A stretch of 64,000 nucleotides of DNA from Mycoplasma miroungigenitalium. Lineage in GTDB: Bacteria > Bacillota_I > Bacilli_A > Mycoplasmatales > Metamycoplasmataceae. Of this stretch, positions 10,315 through 26,146 are shown one piece after another. A program made the translations under genes and the position numbers. The notes below the pieces were generated by a model. That model saw nothing but the letters and a program-made list of their open reading frames with translations, ran no database searches and had not been told where the DNA came from. Location of the stretch: assembly GCF_013008635.1 (NCBI RefSeq), contig NZ_CP053096.1, positions 744,001-808,000 of the forward strand. Reading direction: 5' to 3'. How positions within the stretch are numbered: position 1 is the first letter of the stretch; the number at the start of each line of letters is the position of its first letter.

Positions 10315-12216
10315 CTATTCAAACGGATTTATTCATGTACCGTCATCTTCATCTTCAAGCAATATTTGCTGAGTTTTTTCGAGTTGTTCATTAGGTGTTA
10401 ATGGCATTTCAAATGTTGAAGTGTCAAAAATAAATCCTTCTTGTGGTCCTCAAATCCGATTATTTTTGTTTAATTCGTCTTTATCGATTTTTGAGATTAG
10501 AGTTGTGTTGGTTCCTATTTCAGCAGTATCAATTGTTATAAAACCTATTTTTTTATCAATATTTTTTGCTTCTTTGGTTGATTCTTCTTCTGGTTGCTTT
10601 AATTCTTCTGTATCTTCAAGCAATACAAAACTTGGCTTGTTAACTACCTTTGTTTCCTTGGACGCATCAATGCTGTTATTAATTAAGTTATCACTTACTG
10701 TTTTGTTTTCACTATTAATATTTAATTCAATAGAGTTTGTTTGAGTAGCTCCTTTTGCATCAATATTAGTTAATACTGTTTGGTTTTGTAATTCGTCTGT
10801 GTCAACACTTCTTAATTCAATTGTTTTATCAATTATTAATTCTTCATGTTCGTCATTGTTTTCATCAAAAATACATGATCTATCGTGTTCTTGTAAATTT
10901 TCATTTTCAGTAGTATTTACAATGGTATACGTTGAATCGTCATTGGTTATTACAGTATTATTCACTTCTGTAAAATTACCTTCATTTAAGTTAATATCAG
11001 TAATATTTTCGGTTGTAGGTATTTCGTTTAACACGGTTTGTTGAATTGTGTTTGTGTTTTGTGAAAGATTATCTGTTTCATGACATACTGTTTCGTTGCC
11101 CATATCAATTTGAGCTGAATTTTCAGATTGAACAACATTTATTTCTTCATTTAGTGTTTCTGGATTTTCTATATTATCTTGAATTTGCTGATTTATCAAT
11201 TTTTCGTTTATAAATTTCTCAAATTTTTCTTCATCAGTTTCAATTTTTGCTTTACTTGAGTTAGGGTTTACAAAATATTCTGAAGTTAAAGGGTTTGCGG
11301 CTATGTCAGCTATATTCTTTTTAACTAATTTAATAAGTTTGTTAAAGCTCAATGAATCGGGGTTGATTTCTAATGTTTTAGCTGCTGCTAGTAAAAATGA
11401 AAAATAGCGTTTCACTTCAGGCGTGTAATAAAAGACTGAATTTGGTTTCTTAAGATAATTGCGAACTTTGAATATATCATTATTGCCCAATAAGTATTTA
11501 AAATATTCTTTCGGATTTAATAGTAATAAATAAATTCATGATAATAAAACTAATATAACTAATAATGTTGCAATTATTCATGGTCCTAAACATATGCAAT
11601 GTAATACATTAAGAATTGTATCCCCGAATACTCCTATATTATGAGTAGCATTAGGTAAATTTAGTTCTTTATTAACTTGAGTGAATGAGTAATATCAACC
11701 CTGTATGAATATATTTTTCATATCATCTGTCGTGTAGAGAGTTAAACTAGAAATACTTCGTTGTGATAACAATGCTCAATGATAAATTATTGCAACAACT
11801 AAAAGAGTTATTCACACAAACATTTTTAATCTTTTACGAATTATTCAATAATCAACTTTGGAATGAGTGCGTAACCAAAAACAGTAATATTTTTTCATAG
11901 AAGCTTCAGTCCAATTGATAATTAATGAAATTATTAGTCCAACCATAAAAAAGATAATTAAATCCCCGAAGGATAAACCAATTGTATATAGATATGCTTT
12001 TTTAAAGAAACTATTTACGTTTGTGTTTCCGAATATACTGTCACTGTATTGAACTAGTACAAATGATGTGGTAACTAACACCAACAATAAAAATTTTAAA
12101 AATTCAAGACCGATATTCAAGGTTTTGGTGGCGATAATTTCATTCTTTGTTTTGCGCTCTAATTTTGCAAAATATGGTTTTGGAGTAGGTTTAAAAGTGC
12201 TTCTATTTATATTCAT
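10315..12216 (-). CDS. Hypothetical membrane protein with long acidic Asn/Thr-rich tail
   Basis: 633 aa. The N-terminal 250 residues hold about six hydrophobic segments, e.g. LEFLKFLLLVLVTTSFVLV, FGDLIIFFMVGLIISLIINW and WIIATLLVILVLLSWIYLLL. The rest is hydrophilic, very rich in Glu, Asn and Thr, and looks disordered; it ends EDEDDGTWINPFE. No family recognised. It heads the operon with the thioredoxin-like gene and uvrC. There is no Shine-Dalgarno; a TATAAT box lies so close to the ATG that the transcript probably begins at the start codon. Confidence 0.75.
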
Positions 12217-12223
12217 AATTTAA

Positions 12224-12229
12224 ATTATA
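12224..12229 (-). promoter_or_regulatory. -10 box giving a leaderless transcript
   Basis: TATAAT on the minus strand with 7 bases between it and the ATG at 12216. A start site 7-8 bases downstream would place the first A of ATG at the RNA 5' end. This explains the missing ribosome-binding site. Confidence 0.6.
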
Positions 12230-12327
12230 ACCATTTAATAATATTTATATATTAATAAGTAAATAATTTAAATCATTGAATACGATTATACTGATTACGA
12301 ATTACACTGTAATTTGTGTATATTAGT

Positions 12328-12352
12328 AAAAAAAAGACGCTATTTTGCGTCT
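12328..12352 (-). terminator. Terminator of nfo, overlapping its stop codon
   Basis: Hairpin AGACGC / GCGTCT followed by about eight T on the minus strand. The TAG stop at 12340-12342 lies at the edge of the loop. Confidence 0.8.
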
Positions 12353-13170
12353 AAAAGCATTTTGATTTCAACATCATAGATTGGTCCATTGTCTGTTCAA
12401 GGTGTTTCTAAAATTATTGGTATGTTATCGAAATCTTTATCGTGAACAAATCTAGACAATGTTTGCAACCCAATATGCCCTTTATCTATATTTGCGTGTC
12501 GATCTTTATGTGAGTTAAGTCCATTCAATGAATCATTTAAGTGGATAACTTTAATATGTTTTAATAGGTTGAATTTAACCAATTCAGATTTGAAATCTTC
12601 ATAATTTTTTATATTATAACCCGCATCTCAAATATGACATGTATCAAGACACAGTTGGATTCTTTCATTATTTAATTTATTTATTACGTATTTTATTTGT
12701 TCGAAGTTTTTACATACTTCAGTACCCTTACCCGACATTGTTTCCAAACAAATAATTACGTTTTCGGTGGCATCTATAACTTTTTGCAAATTATTACATA
12801 AAGTTTCAATAGAAACATCTACATCAAAAGTTGTGTGTGCACCTGGGTGTAAAACGAGATATTTAGCACCAATGTAGTCAACTCTTTTGATTTCTTCAAT
12901 TAGAAATTGAACAGCAAAATCACCTTTTTCTGGCGAAGCCATATTTATTATGTATGGAGCATGTACCACTACATCATCAGGTTTTATTATATTTGAGTAT
13001 TGTTCAATATATTCATCAAGTTTGTATTGTTCTTTTGAAATCCGTCTTGTGCTTTGGGGTGGACCAACATAAATCATCATACAATTTGCACCGTTATTAA
13101 TACTTGTTTCGGCTGAATCAACTAAATAATTTGGTGCTTTAAACTGAACGTGTGAACCTAATTTAATCAT
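12340..13170 (-). CDS. nfo: Endonuclease IV (AP endonuclease)
   Basis: 276 aa, full length for the family. Base-excision repair enzyme that cuts 5' of abasic sites using three metal ions. Family signatures: LGSHV at the N-terminus, VVHAPYIINMASP, LVLHPGAH, ICLETMSGKGTE, LCLDTCHIWDAGY, IHLNDS with NSHKDRHANIDKGHIG, and PIILETP near the end. Metal-binding His, Glu and Asp residues are all visible. Start ATG 13170 follows AAAAGGAG. Transcribed alone and terminated immediately. Confidence 0.96.
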
Positions 13171-13257
13171 AATTGCTACTCCTTTTAATTTTCCTTATTT
13201 TATCAATAAATATTAGTTTGAAATTGATAAATAATTAATCTTTATTCTATGTTTTTG

Positions 13258-13281
13258 TTATTTATTTATTTATTTATTTAT
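13258..13281. repeat. (TTAT)6 tetranucleotide repeat upstream of a lipoprotein gene
   Basis: Six perfect TTAT units, about 175 bases before the lipoprotein ATG at 13457, in a 286-base AT-rich gap. Copy-number change would alter promoter spacing if the promoter lies next to it. No convincing -10/-35 pair could be placed. Confidence 0.6.
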
Positions 13282-13456
13282 TCGTTTTTTCAAAAAATCT
13301 TGTTTAACTTAGCATTATCGCGTTTGATCATCAAAATCAAATAAAAAAATATTATTTCCACAAAATATATGTTTTTTTCATATTTTTTGTTCTTTTAACA
13401 TGAGGTTCTACCAAAAAAAGATATCATAAATTCGGAAACAAAAAAAAGGAGAAAAA

Positions 13457-15874
13457 ATGAAACTAAAATTTAAGAAACTTTTATTAAATTTAGGTTTGCT
13501 AAGTGGAGTTACAACTATTGCTATTTCAGCGCAATGTAATACACCAAAACAAATCAATGGAGGAAAAGAAGTTATTCCTCCAGATAAACCTGTCAAACCA
13601 AACAAACCAATAAATAACGGGGAAACCACTGGAGAAACTAATGAATTAGACAAATTTGTTCAAGATTTTGAGACAAATTTAGAAATAAATAAAGAAAACT
13701 CTGGAGAATTCTATGAATCGGTATCTAGAGGAGACGATTTTTACTATGATAGAGTAAAAAAAGTTATCATTAGCGTTCCAAAAGGAACTTTCCCTAATTG
13801 AACGCAAGAAAAATATAGTCCGTTGTTAGATTTCGGAGAATTCACTAACGATATTGAAGCAAAGAATATTCAATTGGCCAACCCAGATAATCCAACTTAC
13901 AAATCCTCAGATGGAAGTAACAAGATTAGTTCTAAAATTAAGTTGTCTGTTAATGAATCTAATGACATTGTTGTTAGTTTCAAATTAGCTAAATATTTTA
14001 AGGATGGAAATCACATTTTCAGTTCAGAAATTTGCACGAAAACATTAGGTAAAATATTATCTAAAGAACTTGTTGAAAAAATGAAAAAACTAACAGAAGC
14101 AGAAGAAAATACTACATTCACTTATCCAGATGCCGAGAATGTTTTGCTTAGTGATGCTGATGAAAGTAAAATTGTTAAAATCATACCCGATGGTTATGAA
14201 TTGGCGGAATTTAAAGCGGTGAAAAACGATGAAGACCAGTATTATGATTACACAATAATATTTAAATTGAAAATTTCAGGCACTGACATCGTGTCGCCCA
14301 AAAATGTGTCTAAAACCATTAAAAATTTTAAGAAAAGCCCAAGAATATTAGAACTAGAGTCAAAAGCCAAATCAGAAATAGAAAATTCTATTGCTAAATT
14401 AGAAATTAAATTTGCTAATATAAAAGCATACAATATTGTTGTTAAAACATTTGACCAAAATACACAATTAACAGAGTCTAACGGAATATTTGATTACAAT
14501 AATAAACCTAATTTTGTAGTGAATAATTCTGATGATAAAGTTTATAAATATGAATTAAAAAACCTTCGTAGAAGCAACGACGAAATGTTTGTGACAGTTA
14601 AAGCTTCATCGATTGTGAATAATTCTATTTACGTAGAAAAAGAAGCAAAGATTAAACCGGATTTCCAACGTGGAATAAATCCCTACAATATGACCACTGA
14701 ACAACAACATGAATACCTTACTAACGAATTAAATAAAATTGAATTTGTAAATCCATTTTTCAGCAAAGATAGAACTTATATCAATAAATCAATGAATCAA
14801 AAACTAAATAATAAGTCATTTTGATTAGATACTAAGAATAATGATTTACTATATGAATTTGGAAACTTATCGGTTGAAAAAAATGAAGAAACTAACGATA
14901 AAACATTTTATATTGAACTATCATTAAGTTTCCAAGATTATGTTCCAACCGAAGCAAAACCACGCCAAAAATTAAACAAAAAAATTAAAATTAATTTAGA
15001 TGAGTTAGGTGTAGACAAATTAAATAAAATCAATCTTGCAAAAAACAAACAAGCTATTCAAGATATTGAAGCTCCTACTGCTACGGTTGACATTAATTAT
15101 GAACCCGAAATTAAATCTGAATATTACGTTGACAATGAAGCTCAAAAACTAGAGCCAAAATCGTTATCAGTCAAAGCAAATATCCTACCAATTTATAAAC
15201 ATTTTAATGAATCTGGAAACGACACAATTTATGTTGACGATCAAGAAACATATGATAATTTATTAAGCAATTCTGCAAACAAAGTTTTATGAGAAATATA
15301 TAAATTTGATGAAAATAATAATTTAACTTCAAATAATGTATTTTTTAAAAACACTCCATATTTAGTGAATAATAAATACATTCAATTTACAGCATTTGCT
15401 TTCACTGATTTTAGAAATGAAAATGGGATTTTAACTGCCAAAATGGTTATTTGTGAAAAGAATAATGCTGCTAACAATACCATGAAAGCCGCTTATAATG
15501 AAAACAGAGTCGGAATAGTAAGAGTTAAAATTTTGTCTCCTAATAAAAACAAATCAGACGTTAAAACGGAAGCTAAAAAAGCAAAACTTTACTTAGATTT
15601 TACTAATTTATACAAAAATAAAACTGTTAAGTTTACATTTAAAAACATCCAAAATTACACCGTAGAACAAATAAAAGATAATAAAGAATTATTAAAGCAA
15701 AATGTTAACGTTCAAGGTCTGCATGATGAATGAGAAATAATTGATTATGATGATCTAAGAACGAATTCAAAAAAACCTGGTCACTTGTTCTTTAAATGTT
15801 CAATCAGAATTAAAGGCAGCGCAATAAGTACCTTTACAAAATTTGTTGAATTAGAAGGATTTAAAACTGCATAA
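13457..15874 (+). CDS. Large surface lipoprotein of unknown function
   Basis: 805 aa. A lysine-rich start and hydrophobic stretch lead to the lipobox ISAQC, so the mature protein should be lipid-anchored at Cys 27 on the outer face of the membrane. After a Pro-rich linker (PPDKPVKPNKPIN) the body is hydrophilic with alternating beta-type segments and no domain I recognise. Start ATG follows AAAAAGGAGAAAAA. It is monocistronic, with its own terminator behind it. The TTAT repeat upstream suggests possible expression variation. Confidence 0.85.
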
Positions 15875-15890
15875 TATTATGTAATTTAAG

Positions 15891-15913
15891 GCACCTAAAT
15901 TAGGTGCTTTTTT
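15891..15913 (+). terminator. Terminator of the 13457 lipoprotein gene
   Basis: Hairpin GCACCTAA / TTAGGTGC followed by six T, 16 bases after the stop codon. Confidence 0.85.
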
Positions 15914-16074
15914 CATTGAATTTATAAGATAAAAACTTAATTTTATAAATTTTAACTCCTTAATTAACTTTGAAATTTTTTAAAAAAATCAATAATTTAG
16001 TTAATTTTTCCAAATTTTCTAACTCAGTACATTAAAATTGTTTTTTCTCTAAATGAATTATAATTCAGTATTTT

Positions 16075-16108
16075 TCGTAAAAATAAAATTAGCGCAAAAA
16101 TGCGCTAA
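16075..16108 (-). terminator. Hairpin with a minus-strand T tract between lipoprotein gene and rpoB
   Basis: Perfect 7-bp arms TTAGCGC / GCGCTAA; on the minus strand the hairpin is followed by TTTTATTTTT. No gene is read towards it on the minus strand, so its use is unclear; it may stop antisense transcripts. Confidence 0.4.
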
Positions 16109-16124
16109 GAAAAAATACAAATCT

Positions 16125-16201
16125 ACTTACTTTAAATTTTTAAAGTGATACAATATTAATATATTTGCTAATTACGCCTTACACATAATCTTAAAGTAAG
16201 T
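16125..16201 (+). promoter_or_regulatory. rpoBC promoter region enclosed by an 11-bp inverted repeat
   Basis: A TACAAT -10 with an extended TG element (TGATACAAT) lies at 16149-16154; a start near 16161 gives a leader of about 79 bases. Perfect inverted repeats ACTTACTTTAA (16125-16135) and TTAAAGTAAGT (16191-16201) flank it. No good -35 is seen. Confidence 0.5.
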
Positions 16202-16239
16202 TTGCAGTAGTATTATATCACATTAACAAAGGAGTTTTT

Positions 16240-19200
16240 ATGGAAGAAAAAGTTACAAAAAAATACGTTAACAAATACCCATACAAAGTAACCGAATTTG
16301 GTGCGGGGACTAAACGTAGAGATTATTCAGTAACCAAACATATTTATGAAGTTCAAGACTTTTTGAAAACATCAAAAGAGTCTTTTGAATGATTTAAAAA
16401 ATCTGGTATTGAAGAAGCTATTAGAGAACATTACCCAATTTCATCATCGAACAAAGGAGTAACACTTGAATACATTCACAATAGTGCTACTTTAGAAATC
16501 CCAGCCAAGGAATATGATGAAGTTACGAAAGCGAAAGTAAAAGGAACAAACTATGCAGGTAAATTGTATGGTAAGTTTAAAGCTATAACCACATCGGATG
16601 GTTTGGTTAAGGAAGACACTGTATTTTTAGGTGAAATCCCATTAATGACCTCTGGTGGTAGTTTTATCATCAATGGTAGTGAAAAAGTTATCGTTAGTCA
16701 GTTAATACGTTCGCCTGGGGCATATTTTGGTCGTGGTGTTCGTAATAAACAATCAGATGACTTATTTAACAAAGTTGAAATCTTGCCTCGTGTAGGTTCA
16801 TGAGTTGAAATTTCGCACAAAGTTACGTCAAAAAACCCTGACAGTGTAAAAATTAAAATTGATAAAAACAAAAACGTCAATATTATTACATTTTTAGGTG
16901 CGCTTGGTTTAACTCACGAAGATATTTATGATTTATTCGGGAAATCGGATGTTTTAGAAGAATCTATTAAAAAAGACAAGAAATTAACAACTGACTTATC
17001 ACACGAAGAAGTTATCAAAAATTGTCAAGACGATTTATTTAGAACTATCAGAAAAGGAGATCGTGTTTCTGATGAATCTATTTCTAACTTAATCCCAGGA
17101 CTTTTATTCCACAAAAAACACTATAATTTAAGTCAAACTGGCCGTTATATGTTAAACATTAAGTTAAATTTAGTTGACCGTATTTCGGGAACTATTTTGG
17201 CACAACCGCTAACAATCCAAAACAAAGACGGTGAAGAAATTAATTTAGAGATTGGTGAAACAATTACTCACAAATTGGCTGTATTAATTCAGTGAAACTT
17301 CAATAACGGTAAATTACCTTCAGAAAAACTTAAATGTATTAAACCTGAAGTTGTTTATGCTAAATTACTTAACGATCCTGCCAATTCATCATTGAAAAGA
17401 AGAGATAAAATAATTTCTATTAAAGTTTATCCAAGTAAGAAATGAATGGAAAAAGGAAAAGAACCAGTTAGAGTTATTGGTACTGATCCTAAAGCGGTCG
17501 AAACTCATTTGGTTGTTTCAGACCTAATTGCTACAATTAACTACTACTTTAATTTACTTGATGGTATTGGTCAAGATGATGATCCAGATGCATTAACAAA
17601 CAAACGTATTGTTTCGTTAGGTGAATTAGTTCAAAATAACTTAAAAGTTGGTCTATCTAAATTGGAAAAAACAACTCGTGAAAGAATGGGTGCTAAAGAA
17701 CCCGACAAAGTTAGTCCTAAAAATGTTACAAACAACAAGCTAATTTCTAACCAAATGAAAACATTCTTTAACTCATCAAAACTTTCACAATTTATGGACC
17801 AAATTAACCCTCTTGCTGAAATATCAAATGAAAGACGTATCACTTCTTTAGGACCCGGAGGTCTTAATCGTGATACTGCTCAATTTGAGGTTCGTGATGT
17901 TCATGCAACTCACTACGGAAGAATTTGTCCTATTGAAACTCCTGAAGGACCAAACATTGGTTTGATTCTAAACTTCGCCACATATGCTAAAGTAAATGAA
18001 TTCGGTTTTTTAGAAACTCCATATTTTAGAGTTGATAATGGTATTGTCGACTATTCTGAACCTGTTTACTTAACAGCAGCTGATGAAATGGGTTACAAAA
18101 TTGCCCAATCAACTGTTAAGGTTGATGAAAATAATAGAATTATCGACCCTCAATTAACAATTCGTCACAACTACACATATCAAATTGGTACTGCTGATGA
18201 AATTGATTTTATTGAAGTTGCTCCAAACCAAATGGTTTCTGTTGCTGCTGGATGTATTCCTTTCCTTGAAAATGATGATGCCAACCGTGCACTTATGGGT
18301 GCCAACATGCAACGTCAAGCAGTACCTTTATTAGAAACTGAAGCCCCATTTGTTGCTACTGGTATTGAAGCTGAAATCGCTAAATACTCTTCAGGTAACT
18401 TCGTTGCCCGTAACGATGGTATTGTTGAATTTGTTGATGGCAAGAAAATTAAAATTAGAAATGATAAAAAAGGCATTGATACATATAACCTTAAAAACTT
18501 CCAACGTTCTAACCAAGATACAGTTGTTCACCAAAAACCACTTGTAAGAGAAGGTCAAGAAGTTAAAAAAGGAGATTTATTGGTTGATGGCTCATCATTT
18601 AAAGATGGTGAATTAGCACTAGGTAAAAACGTTTTAGTTGCATTCACAACTTATAATGGATATAACTATGAAGATGCTGTCATTTTAAATGAAAGATTAG
18701 TTAAAGATGATGTCTTTACATCAATTCATATTGAAGAACAAACAGTTCAATTTAGAACCTCAAAAGCTGGTGATGATGAATTAACTGCTGATATTCCAAA
18801 TGTGTCGAAATTCTCAACTCGTCACTTGGATGAACATGGTGTTGTTCGTGTTGGCAGCGATGTTGCCCCCGGTGATGTTTTAGTTGGTAGAGTTAGTCCT
18901 AAAGGGGATGATAACCCAACACAAGAAGAAAAATTATTGTTAGCAGTTCTTCAACAACGTCAACAAGCAGTTAAGGATACTTCATTAAAAGTTAAAAATG
19001 GACATGGTGGTACTGTTATAGGTGTTGAAATTTTAAGTCGTGAAAATAAAGACCAATTAGAAGACGGTATTGATAAAATTGTTAAAGTTTCAATTGCGGT
19101 TAAACGTAAAATCAAAGTCGGTGATAAAATGAGTGGACGTCATGGTAATAAAGGTGTCGTTTCAATCGTTTTACCTGAAGAAGATATGCCACACTTAGAA

Positions 19201-19855
19201 GATGGAACACCAGTAGATGTTATGTTAAACCCACAAGGGGTTCCATCTCGTATGAATATTGGTCAAGTACTAGAAATTCACTTAGGGATGGCGGCTAGAA
19301 GCTTAAAAACAAAATTTGTTACCCGTGTATTTGATGGTATTAAAAAAGAAGAAATTTATGATGTTATTGAAGAAGCAGGGTTACCCGCAACTGGTAAACA
19401 AACCTTAATCAATCCGATAACAGGTGAAAAATTTGATAATCCAGTTTCAGTTGGTGTTATGTATATGTTGAAACTTAACCACATGGTTGACGATAAAATG
19501 CACGCTCGTAGTGTTGGACCATACTCACTTATTACCCAACAACCTCTTGGAGGTAAATCGCAAAATGGTGGGCAAAGATTTGGTGAAATGGAAACATGAG
19601 CTATTGAATCTTATGGTGCAACTAATATTCTTCAAGAAATATTGACATATAAATCGGATGATATTAATGGCAGAAACCAACTTTATGCCGCATTAGCATC
19701 TGGTAGAGAATTACCAAAACCTGGAGTTCCAGAATCATTCAATGTGCTTAAATACGAATTAAGAGGTTTAGGCATGAAATTAGATATTGATCACGTGGAA
19801 GTTGATGATGAAGATTTATCAATTCAACACTTCGATTCAAATATAGGAGGTTTTA

Positions 19856-19863
<8 letters not shown>
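16240..19863 (+). CDS. rpoB: DNA-directed RNA polymerase beta subunit
   Basis: 1207 aa. Forms the catalytic core with beta'. Seen: the N-terminal lobe ([23 protein letters not shown]), the rifampicin-pocket region ([21 protein letters not shown]), the catalytic-centre [29 protein letters not shown], and the C-terminal switch region [19 protein letters not shown]. Start ATG follows AAAGGAG. The gene ends eight bases inside rpoC (ATGAGTAG overlap), keeping beta and beta' synthesis coupled. A leader of about 80 bases precedes it; rplJL are not adjacent. Confidence 0.98.
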
Positions 19864-24256
<4,393 letters not shown>

Positions 24257-24260
24257 TTAA

Positions 24261-24293
24261 AATCAAGCATTAATAATCATGCTTGATTTTTTT
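24261..24293 (+). terminator. Terminator of rpoBC
   Basis: Hairpin AATCAAGCAT / ATGCTTGATT with a seven-T tail, five bases after the rpoC stop. Confidence 0.9.
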
Positions 24294-24306
24294 AATTCAA
24301 ATTAAT

Positions 24307-24332
24307 AAAACATCAGAAGCAAATTCCGATGT
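24307..24332 (-). terminator. Terminator of the 24953 lipoprotein gene
   Basis: Minus-strand hairpin CATCGGAA / TTCTGATG (one G-T pair) followed by four T. It lies back-to-back with the rpoBC terminator between convergent genes. Confidence 0.7.
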
Positions 24333-24344
24333 TTTAAATTCTAA

Positions 24345-24953
24345 TTATTTTATATACATTGAGTATACAGCGGTTGAAACTTTGTGGTTTCCACCTTTAT
24401 CGTATTTGAATAATCTAAATTTAGCTAAGTATCCGTTAGTGTCCTTTACAACTGTAATGAAACCACTACCTTTTGCTGAATTATCTTTTTTATTGAAATA
24501 TAGAGGTTTATCCGCATTAACTAGCGAAATTTTATCAGGCAATATCATTGTAGCGATTGTAGGTCCTTCTCATGGTTTGCCTGTTGATTTACCTATTGAT
24601 TTGCCTGTTGATTTACCTATAATTTTAGTTTCGCCTTTAAAAGTATTAATAAATACTTGTTTATTATGATTATGCTCTCCGATATTATCTTCGGTTAGTG
24701 GTTCAACGATTGTTAATTTAAATGTTGTTAAATCAATATCAGACATGTCTTGGTATTGTGCTGATGATTTTTTATCAACTGGTTCATCTTTAGCTTTTTT
24801 GTTTTCTTCTAACATTGTTACTAGTTGAGTTGTGGTTTTATCTTCATCTTTATTTTTATGTGTTTCTTTTTTGGCACAAGAAGCAGCCATAGCTGGGATT
24901 GCTGTCATTGAAGCAGCCACTCCCCCTAGCATTAAGAATAATTTTCTTTTCAT
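24345..24953 (-). CDS. Small surface lipoprotein with GKST/GKSI repeats
   Basis: 202 aa. Signal peptide MKRKLFLMLGGVAASMTAIP with lipobox AASC, so lipid-anchored at Cys 26. The mature part starts with a charged, probably disordered region (KKETHKNKDEDK), includes a short tandem repeat GKSTGKSIGKSTGKP near residue 120, and ends in a compact domain (GSGFITVVKDTNGYLAKFRL). No family recognised. Start after AAGGAGAGAT; monocistronic. Confidence 0.85.
24577..24624 (-). repeat. 12-bp tandem repeats encoding GKST/GKSI
   Basis: Three to four 12-bp units alternating CCTGTTGATTTA and CCTATTGATTTG on the plus strand, in frame within the lipoprotein gene. Unit gain or loss would change protein length by four residues without a frameshift. 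Confidence 0.6.
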
Positions 24954-25088
24954 ATCTCTCCTTATTAATAATATTTAAAAATATTTCGTATATATTTTAT
25001 TACAAATATTTTAATTATTAAGATTTAGAAGAATTTAACAGTATATTTTGACTCAATTGCGAAAACAATATGGACATTTTCACATAAT

Positions 25089-25322
25089 TTATCTAAAAGT
25101 GCCGTAAATTAAGACTCGATAGCATCCATCACGAATGATTGAGTAATCATAGTTTTCTTCATTTAAAAGGTTTTCAACAGTAACTTTCATTGCTCCTGTT
25201 CCATGACCCGTGATTATGTCTAGGTAGTCATAATCTTGTTCTTCTGCATACTGTAACGCAAGCAAAATGCGACTAGTTGCTTCTTCTACTGAAAAGCCAT
25301 GCAAATCAATACTATAAATCAT
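25089..25322 (-). CDS. Small Smr-domain protein
   Basis: 77 aa, essentially a lone Smr domain: IDLHGFSVEEATSRI (LDLHG motif) and the ITGHGTGAMK loop (TGxG motif). Smr domains cut or bind nucleic acids, as in MutS2 C-termini and in mRNA nucleases acting on stalled ribosomes; which applies here cannot be told. Start overlaps the mutM 3' end by 11 bases, with AAGGAGAG as ribosome-binding site, so it is coupled to mutM. Confidence 0.85.
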   Translation of the reverse strand: MIYSIDLHGFSVEEATSRILLALQYAEEQDYDYLDIITGHGTGAMKVTVENLLNEENYDYSIIRDGCYRVLIYGTFR

Positions 25323-26142
25323 TTCTCTCCTTTTGACATTGTGGACAATAATATGTTCCGCGTTTACTTACTCAATATTTCTGTATTTTGTTATCACATC
25401 GATAACAATTTAAATTTTCACGATTATGTACTTTTAATAAATTTTGGTACTCGCCTTTTTTGCCATTAAGCGAAGAATACGATTGAATGCTTGAACCGCC
25501 TAATTCAGTTGCGTGTTTCATAATTTGCCCCGCCGATTTTATTAGTTCAATTAATTTTATTTTATTAATTTGATTAGCAGGTGTTGAAGGATGCAATTGA
25601 CATTCTCATAATGATTCGTTAGCATATATATTTCCTATACCTAAAATTAAATTTTGATCTAATAATATATTTTTGATTGAAACACTTCGTTTTTTAACTT
25701 TTTCAAAAAGTCAATCTACATCAATTTCATCAGGAACTTTTCCCAAATCACATAATGGCTTTGTGCTCATTAATTCATTTTTATTTTTAATATGGAAAGT
25801 AGCAAAAGCCCTAGCATCATTAAAGTATAAATATCCATTGCTCAAGTTAAAAACAACGTGATCGTGCAGAGTTGGTTTGTGATATTTTTGATAAAAAGCG
25901 TATTTACCAGTCATTCGTAAATGGTTTAAAATAAATGATTCATTTTTAAGTTCGATAATAATGTGCTTACCAAGATTATAAATATCTTTAATTGTTTCTC
26001 CTTGAACAAAATTTTTAAACTCTTGAGAAGTACAATTTTGAAATAATTTATCTTTATAAATTTCTACTTTATTAATTGTTTGATTACTTATTATTGGGCG
26101 AAGAGCGTTAACTACTGTAGTCACTTCTGGCATTTCTGGCAT
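25312..26142 (-). CDS. mutM: Formamidopyrimidine-DNA glycosylase
   Basis: 276 aa, full length. Removes oxidised purines such as 8-oxoguanine. Catalytic N-terminus MPEMPEVTT (Pro 2, Glu 3), LRMTGKY strand, NDARAFATFH, H2TH region with LGIGNIYANESLW, and a C-terminal zinc finger CYRC...YYCPQC. Ribosome-binding site AAGGAG lies in the last codons of rsmE. Context: a small operon of rRNA methylation and DNA/RNA quality control. Confidence 0.96.
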
Positions 26143-26146
26143 AGTA

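Noticed and set aside
11041-11490. Separate start of a gene at MGNNDIFKVR (11490)
   Set aside because: The frame is continuous upstream through TGA Trp codons to ATG 12216, and no ribosome-binding site precedes 11490.
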